Below, in pieces: positions 51,476 through 56,673 of a stretch of DNA of 56,673 nt (within the stretch, counting starts at the first letter, position 1; the number at the start of each line of letters is the position of its first letter). The stretch spans positions 1 through 56,673 of the forward strand of contig JALOKP010000014.1 of NCBI GenBank assembly GCA_025456425.1, read 5' to 3'. Under the pieces are notes generated by a model. It did not search any database, was not told where the DNA came from, and saw only the letters and a program-made list of their open reading frames with translations. Origin of the DNA: Acidobacteriota bacterium (lineage in GTDB: Bacteria; Acidobacteriota; Polarisedimenticolia; J045). A program made the position numbers and the translations under genes.

Positions 51476-51603
51476 GCTTGCCGGGCGGCCGGACTGTAAC
51501 ACCGCGCCGCGCGGCCGGGCCAACCCGACCGGCACGCAAACCCCGTTGGACCGCCGAGTGAGTCGGAGACGCCGGGCGTAAGCTGCTACCGCAGGGGGAG
51601 TCT

Positions 51604-54582
51604 ATGCGCGAACTTCGGGTCCCGAAGGGCGCTCTCGTGGTCGCCGCCGGGCTGCTTTCTGCTCCGACCTCGATGGCCGCGGAGTTCACCTACACGTACC
51701 AGGGACTTCCGGTTTCGCTGACGGCCAGTCCCGCGCTGGCTGCCGTGCGGGATCCGGGCGGTGGGGCGCGATCTCCCGTCGCGCTCCCGGACGGTGCTGA
51801 GCCCGTGCCGGGAGGCGCCGAACTCCGCCTCGGACGTTCCCGATTCGTGCTCGTTCGCGCGCGGGCGACCGGTCCGGGTGACACCTCCACAATCACGGCG
51901 GCGGAGAGCGGTCTGCTCGAGGAGCTCCTGACCCGGGGCGCCGACGCGCAGCCGGTCTTCGAACTCGGCGGCGCGACGAAGTTCCCGGCCGACGAGGTGC
52001 TCGTCGGCTTTTCCGAGCCGCTCTCCGTCGAGCAGGTGCGCGACCGGCTCGCTCCGCAGTGGGACGCGCTGCGCTTGCGCTCGGTGCGGCCGTCGCGCGA
52101 GCGGACGTTCGTGGTGACGATCGACCAGGCCGCCGGCGGCCGCGCCTTCGAAGCGAGCCGCGCGCTCGCCTCGTCGCCGGGGGTTCGGTTTGCAGAACCC
52201 AATTTCGTCGTGGCGTACTCATCGGGAGCCTCCTGCCCATTCCCACCGCCTTCCGCGCCCTCTCACCTCGGTCTCGCGACCCCCTTGCACGCGCTGTCGA
52301 AGGGAGCGCCCGTGCCTTCCGCGGCTGCGGGTGTCGCGGCATCGGGGCTGACGTCGTGGGTGGTGCTCACCGGGACCGACTTCTCCGACGGTGCGCCGGG
52401 CTGGGCAACGTCGCACGCGGAGGGCGCCACGGCGGCAGAGCCGGCAATCGTAGCGTCCGATTGGATGCGCTCGCCTCCGCACGCGGTCCACATGACCGCC
52501 GGAGGTCCGGCCGGGGTCGACCCGGGGACGGGTCACTCGGCTCCCTACGGCTGTCGCTCGTATCTTCTAAGCCCGGTCTTCGACGCCGCCGGATACGAGG
52601 ACGCCTTCGTCGAGCTGTGGTTCAACCCGCAGTACGACGAACCACGACTCGATCCCTTCGAAGCACTCGACTTCGGCCGGCTGCTGCTTCTCGATGCGGC
52701 CAACGGAGCGGTCCTCGATCATCTCCTTCTCGCGTCGCCGCTCCAGATCCACACCTATGCACGCTGGCACAAGGCACTCTGGCGGATCCCCCCGCGTCAT
52801 CGGCGCTCCGGGATCCAGGTCGCCATCGAGTTCACGAGTGACGACCAGGGGTACGCGAATGGCCTGTACATCGACGACATCCGGGTCCTCGGCGGGCGCG
52901 GCTTGAGCGACGAGCGGCCCTCGGCCGATCCGTACTCCTCCAGGCAGCATGGACTCGTCAACCGCGGGCAGCTCGCAGGACAGGGGGGCGACGAGAACGG
53001 CACGGCGATCACCGACGCCTGGGCACTGGGGCCGTTCGCCCGGGAGACGCTGATCGCGGTGCTTGGCGACGGTGTGGAACGTGAGCACCCCGACCTCGTC
53101 GTTCGCCAGGGCTTCGATGCGGGCTCCGGGGACCTGTCTGGGGAGCCACAGGAGGCCGGTGATCGCGTCGCCCAGTCGTCAGCTGGCCTCGTTTCAGCGA
53201 TCGCCGACAATGGGCTCGGCATCGCGGGCACGGCGCCGGGATTCCCTGTCCTTCCGGTGCGAATCGGCTCGACCGACGAATCGCTTGCCAGTGCGATCGA
53301 CGGCGCCGTGGAGCGCGGGGCGCGGATCATCCTGCACACGATCGCTTTCGGAGAATCGTCGTCGCAGGCGGTCGAGGACGCTCAGCGCGACGCGCTGGCG
53401 CGTGGCGTTGTCATCGTTGCGCCGGCTGGAGACAACCTCCAGGGAGAAACCTGGCGGATGGGCAGCTCGGTGCTATGCGCGGTTCCAGGCGAGCGGAAGC
53501 CGATCTGCGTGGGAGCCTCGTCGCCAGCCGACGAGTTGAAGAGGGTCGACAGCTGCGACGGGCAATTCTGGTGGGAATCGCGCGGCTATGACGAGTGGAT
53601 CGATCTCGTCGCCCCGGGCACGTGGATGGTCACGACGGATCGCCAGGGAGAAAGCGGCTACAACTCCGATCCGGCTGAGAGCGGCATCGAGACCGACTAC
53701 ACGGCGGAGTTCAGCGGCACCGCGGCGGCCGCTGCGCATGTTGCGGGGGTGGTGGCGCTCATGCTGGACCGAAACCAGGCGCTCTCGCCCGACAACGTGT
53801 GGAAGATCATGACCTCGACGGCACGCGACCTCTATGATCCGGGCCGAGACTACTGGACCGGGTACGGTCGGCTCGACGCCCGTGCCGCGCTCCGAACTGC
53901 CATCGATCTGGGAGATGCGGCGGGTTCGGTGAGCCGGCCTGATCCGCCCGTCGGGACAGGCGGGACCAAGGTCGGCGCTTCGGAGGCGTTCACGCTTTCC
54001 GGAGCGATCTGCAGCCGTGGAGAGCCGGTCCAGTACAAGGTAGATTGGGGTGATGGAACGGTCCCGGTGTGGTTGCCGCCCGGGATCACGACGGCGACGC
54101 ACGCTTGGGATGCACCGGGGGGGTACGAACTTACGTGCCAGGCCCGTTGCGCCGGCCACACCGCACTGGTTTCAACACCCTCCCCGAGCGTGATCGTCGG
54201 GGTTCGGCTCGCACACGGCCCCAACCTGAATGGCACCTCCGTGGGACAAGTCGTCCGAGAGTGCAAGCGGTCGGGGTCGGGCTGGAAGTGCACGATCAAG
54301 GGGAAGATGCGAATACGAAACGGCGGGGATCTACCGTCGCCCGCTGCCACGTATGACCTGAGGCTGATCTATCCGGTTCCGATACAGGGCGTGCCCCCGG
54401 TCCGGCTCGGAGCCACGCTTCCCGCTCTCAAGCCCGGGGCGTCGAAGACCGTGAAGTTCAACGAGGCCATCGCCCCGGATGCACCGCAAGCGTTTTACCT
54501 CTGGGCGATCCTGGACCCGATGGGGCGGGTGGCAGAGCTGGACGAGACCGACAACTACGTGAGGATGGGGATCCGTCCGTAG
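51604..54582 (+). CDS. Secreted subtilase-fold protein with all catalytic residues replaced
   Basis: 992 residues. Signal peptide (to about 24), a prodomain-like region with VLVGFSEPLSVEQVRDRLAP (about 115-195), a beta-sandwich insert near 320-430 (GADYGCRSYLL to GLYIDDIRVLG region), then an S8 fold from about 470 to 770, a PKD-like domain (YKVDWGDGTVPVWL, about 800-855), and a C-terminal CARDB-like domain. Catalytic positions are altered: Asp to Gly488 (AVLGDGVEREHPDL), His to Gln524 (AQSSAGLVSAI), oxyanion Asn to Asp610, Ser to Ala707 (SGTAAAAAHVAG). Base composition is visibly less GC-rich than the flanking genes. Expected to be a non-enzymatic extracellular binding protein. Confidence 0.85.
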   Translation: MRELRVPKGALVVAAGLLSAPTSMAAEFTYTYQGLPVSLTASPALAAVRDPGGGARSPVALPDGAEPVPGGAELRLGRSRFVLVRARATGPGDTSTITAAESGLLEELLTRGADAQPVFELGGATKFPADEVLVGFSEPLSVEQVRDRLAPQWDALRLRSVRPSRERTFVVTIDQAAGGRAFEASRALASSPGVRFAEPNFVVAYSSGASCPFPPPSAPSHLGLATPLHALSKGAPVPSAAAGVAASGLTSWVVLTGTDFSDGAPGWATSHAEGATAAEPAIVASDWMRSPPHAVHMTAGGPAGVDPGTGHSAPYGCRSYLLSPVFDAAGYEDAFVELWFNPQYDEPRLDPFEALDFGRLLLLDAANGAVLDHLLLASPLQIHTYARWHKALWRIPPRHRRSGIQVAIEFTSDDQGYANGLYIDDIRVLGGRGLSDERPSADPYSSRQHGLVNRGQLAGQGGDENGTAITDAWALGPFARETLIAVLGDGVEREHPDLVVRQGFDAGSGDLSGEPQEAGDRVAQSSAGLVSAIADNGLGIAGTAPGFPVLPVRIGSTDESLASAIDGAVERGARIILHTIAFGESSSQAVEDAQRDALARGVVIVAPAGDNLQGETWRMGSSVLCAVPGERKPICVGASSPADELKRVDSCDGQFWWESRGYDEWIDLVAPGTWMVTTDRQGESGYNSDPAESGIETDYTAEFSGTAAAAAHVAGVVALMLDRNQALSPDNVWKIMTSTARDLYDPGRDYWTGYGRLDARAALRTAIDLGDAAGSVSRPDPPVGTGGTKVGASEAFTLSGAICSRGEPVQYKVDWGDGTVPVWLPPGITTATHAWDAPGGYELTCQARCAGHTALVSTPSPSVIVGVRLAHGPNLNGTSVGQVVRECKRSGSGWKCTIKGKMRIRNGGDLPSPAATYDLRLIYPVPIQGVPPVRLGATLPALKPGASKTVKFNEAIAPDAPQAFYLWAILDPMGRVAELDETDNYVRMGIRP

Positions 54583-54589
54583 TGGTGGT

Positions 54590-55336
54590 TCAGTTGCGAG
54601 GGCGCGGATCTCCCAGCGCCTCCCGCAGCAGCGCCGTCGCCCCCTCCCAGGACCGCCGGTCGGCGTCCGGCTCGTAGAACAGCCCGCCGCGCGGGTCGCG
54701 GGGCAGCTCGTAGTTCGTGAAGCCGTGGCCGGCGCGGCCGTAGACGACGAGCTGCCAGTCCGCGCCCGCGTCCTCCATCTCCTGTTGGAAGGCGCGGACG
54801 TGGTCGGCGCTGACCATCGGGTCGAGCACCCCGTGGAGCGCGAGCACCCGCGCCTGCACCGCGCCGCGGGCGGCGCGCCGCGGCGTGTCGAGCAGCCCGT
54901 GAAAGCTGATCGCCGCGGCCAGGTCGGCGCCGTCGCGAGCCAGTTCCAGCGCCACGCCGCCGCCGAAGCAGTAGCCGAGCGCGGCGACCTCGCACCCGCG
55001 GACCAGCGGGCTGTCGGCCAGCCGCGCCAGCCCGGCCCGGGCCCGTCGGCGCAGGAGCGGGATGTCGGCCACGAGCCGGTTCATCTCGCGGGCGGCCTCC
55101 TCGTTGGACTGCGGCCGCACGCCGCGGCCGTACAGGTCGAGCGCGAAGGCGACGAAGCCCAGCGCGGCCAGGGCGCGGGCGCGCTCCTCGACGAACGGGA
55201 CCAGCCCCTTCCACATGTGGCAGACCAGCACGCCCGGGCGCGGCCAGGGGAGGGTCGGGTCGTACGCGGCGTACCCCTCCAGGGGCAGGCCGTCGTGGTC
55301 GTAGAGCACGCGTTCGGTCCGGAGGGGGGCGCTCAT
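54590..55336 (-). CDS. Dienelactone hydrolase family protein
   Basis: 248 residues. Alpha/beta-hydrolase with Cys nucleophile GYCFGGGVAL, Asp in VLDPMVS, His in GRAGHGFTNYE. Family members open dienelactones or hydrolyse other esters. ATG at 55336. Convergent with the subtilase-fold gene, 7 bases apart, and divergent from the pirin gene. Confidence 0.9.
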   Translation of the reverse strand: MSAPLRTERVLYDHDGLPLEGYAAYDPTLPWPRPGVLVCHMWKGLVPFVEERARALAALGFVAFALDLYGRGVRPQSNEEAAREMNRLVADIPLLRRRARAGLARLADSPLVRGCEVAALGYCFGGGVALELARDGADLAAAISFHGLLDTPRRAARGAVQARVLALHGVLDPMVSADHVRAFQQEMEDAGADWQLVVYGRAGHGFTNYELPRDPRGGLFYEPDADRRSWEGATALLREALGDPRPRN

Positions 55337-55391
55337 CGGTCGGTCCTCGCCGGGCGGGCCGGGCGCGGACGATCCTACCGCGGCGGCCGCC

Positions 55392-55420
55392 TTGACGGGC
55401 CGCCGGGCCGGTCTTAACCT
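55392..55420 (+). promoter_or_regulatory. Predicted promoter for the pirin gene
   Basis: TTGACG (55392-55397), 17 bases, TAACCT (55415-55420). A TTTC-GATT-GAAA palindrome lies downstream, near 55436, in the divergent intergenic space and could be an operator for both genes. Confidence 0.4.
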
Positions 55421-55486
55421 TCCGGTCGTAATAGTTTCAATCGAAAGTATATGCGGCCGGGGCGGACCCGGCGGCGGGAGGACCCG

Positions 55487-56185
55487 ATGATCAGGCTGCG
55501 CAAGGCCGGGGACCGCGGCCACGCCGACCACGGCTGGCTCGACACCTGGCACACCTTCTCGTTTGCCGACTACTACGACCCGGAACACATGGGCTTCCGC
55601 GCGCTGCGTGTCATCAACGACGACGTCGTCGCGCCGGGCCGCGGCTTCGGGACCCACCCGCACCGCGACATGGAGATCGTGACCTACGTGCTGGAGGGGG
55701 CGCTGGCCCACAAGGACAGCATGGGCAACGCCTCGACCATCGTGCCGGGCGAGGTCCAGCGGATGAGCGCCGGGACGGGTGTGCTGCACAGCGAGTTCAA
55801 CCACTCGAAGACCGACCGGGTCCACCTGCTGCAGATCTGGATCCTGCCCTCGCGCACCGGCCTGGCGCCCTCGTACGAGCAGACCTTCTTCCCCGACGAG
55901 GAGAAGCTCGGCCGCCTGCGGCTGGTCGCCTCGCCGGACGGCGCGGACGGCTCGGTCACGATCCACCAGGACGCGCGGCTTTACGCCACGCTCCTGGAGC
56001 CGGGCCAGGAGGTGGCGCACGACCTGGCGCCGGGCCGGCACGCCTGGGTCCACGTCGCGCGCGGGAAGGCCAGCCTCAACGGGCACGCGCTCGCAGCCGG
56101 GGACGGCGCGGCGGTCAGCGGGGAAGAGCGCCTGACGCTGCGCGGTGACGGCCGGGCCGAGGTCCTGCTCTTCGACCTGGCCTGA
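55487..56185 (+). CDS. Pirin-family protein (YhhW type)
   Basis: 232 residues of bicupin. N-terminal cupin has the metal-ligand His residues in [18 protein letters not shown] and [11 protein letters not shown]; the second cupin (about 130-230) is weakly conserved. YhhW is a quercetin 2,3-dioxygenase in vitro; other pirins are transcription cofactors. ATG at 55487 has GGGAGGA upstream. Confidence 0.92.
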   Translation: MIRLRKAGDRGHADHGWLDTWHTFSFADYYDPEHMGFRALRVINDDVVAPGRGFGTHPHRDMEIVTYVLEGALAHKDSMGNASTIVPGEVQRMSAGTGVLHSEFNHSKTDRVHLLQIWILPSRTGLAPSYEQTFFPDEEKLGRLRLVASPDGADGSVTIHQDARLYATLLEPGQEVAHDLAPGRHAWVHVARGKASLNGHALAAGDGAAVSGEERLTLRGDGRAEVLLFDLA

Positions 56186-56243
56186 CGCGGCCGGGGCCCG
56201 GGTGCTACATTCCTCCCTCGCCCCGCACCCGGAGCCCCGCCCG

Positions 56244-56673
56244 ATGCCGAAGAGCCAGGTCGCGATCCTCAAGACGACGCCGCGCACCGTCCTGTCGGAC
56301 TACCACGAGCTGCTCAACCTGGCCGACTACCAGCAGGTCGTCGCCCGGGACGCCGACACGGCGCTGAAGGTCAACATTTCCTGGCACTTCTTCTTTCCGG
56401 CCAGCTCGACCACCCCCTGGCAGCTCGAGGGCGTGATCCGGGCGATGAAGGCCGACGGCTACGACCCGAACCTGATCCACGCCTGCCACAACCGGACGGT
56501 CGTGATCGACGCCCGCCTGGGCGAGCGCGAGAACAAGCAGGTGAACGTGGTCGAGGCCCACGGCCTGCGCAACGTCCACCTCTACGACGACGGGAACGAG
56601 TGGATCCCGGTCGGCGAGGCGGTGGGCGACCTGACGAAGAAGTTCCTCTGCCTGAACCAGGTCTACCCCGACG
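56244..56673 (+). CDS. DUF362-domain protein, C-terminus cut by window edge
   Basis: First 143 residues only. MPKSQVAILKTTPRTVLSDYHELL and LKVNISWHFFFPASSTTPWQLEGVIRAMKADGYD match DUF362 proteins, which often carry ferredoxin-like clusters later in the chain. The Cys-containing part is beyond the window. ATG at 56244. Confidence 0.8.
   Translation, partial: MPKSQVAILKTTPRTVLSDYHELLNLADYQQVVARDADTALKVNISWHFFFPASSTTPWQLEGVIRAMKADGYDPNLIHACHNRTVVIDARLGERENKQVNVVEAHGLRNVHLYDDGNEWIPVGEAVGDLTKKFLCLNQVYPD

Overview
High-GC bacterial chromosome segment, densely packed, mostly housekeeping. An outer-membrane OmpW-like barrel, apolipoprotein N-acyltransferase, a DsbD-alpha-like exported protein and a bactofilin indicate a Gram-negative (diderm) cell. 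B-type succinate dehydrogenase with a single cytochrome b, RNase Y, squalene/phytoene synthase and SpoIIE-type phosphatase would fit Acidobacteriota or a neighbouring lineage; this placement is an inference and weak.

Layout. 1-5.7 kb: truncated 4-hydroxyphenylpyruvate dioxygenase, membrane and hypothetical proteins, a DEDDh exonuclease, OmpW, a 45-residue membrane peptide, a STAS protein and tRNA-Thr. 5.7-17.5 kb: bactofilin, M28 and M16 peptidases, GHMP kinase, DsbD-alpha-like protein, kinase-like P-loop protein, an orphan NuoI-type ferredoxin overlapping dxs, and leucyl aminopeptidase. 17.5-28.6 kb: poly(A) polymerase/CCA-type nucleotidyltransferase, sdhCAB operon, gamma carbonic anhydrase, NrnA, RimK-like ligase, an ElbB-like protein without its cysteine, proline dehydrogenase, metallophosphoesterase, FmdB zinc ribbon. 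28.6-42.3 kb: possible structured RNA, RNase Y, SpoIIE phosphatase, S26-like protein, second DEDDh exonuclease, histidine kinase, tRNA-Ser, FAH hydrolase, squalene/phytoene synthase, lnt, a FabB/FabF-type ketosynthase, an A-type Fe-S carrier with a clear terminator, and a GGDEF-like protein with a destroyed signature.

42.6-51.5 kb: an integrative element of about 8.8 kb, bounded by a perfect 39-bp direct repeat that is the 5' half of tRNA-Leu(CAA). Nearly every gene reads leftward, many with 4-bp start/stop overlaps: RHH regulator, excisionase-like HTH, primase-helicase, a small gene carrying six GGTACC repeats, a coiled-coil protein, an HK97-type major capsid protein, small phage-like proteins, a sigma region-4 protein, an unknown protein and a tyrosine integrase. 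I see no large terminase, portal, prohead protease or tail gene. It resembles small capsid-bearing satellites such as phiRv1/phiRv2 of Mycobacterium in outline, but looks more minimal. Integration has put tRNA-Leu directly downstream of int and stranded the tRNA's original upstream region at the far end.

51.6-56.7 kb: a 992-residue secreted subtilase-fold protein in which Asp, His, Ser and the oxyanion Asn are all replaced, then dienelactone hydrolase, pirin and a truncated DUF362 protein.

The most unusual items are the capsid-only element with its tRNA capture, and the pseudo-subtilase beside it.
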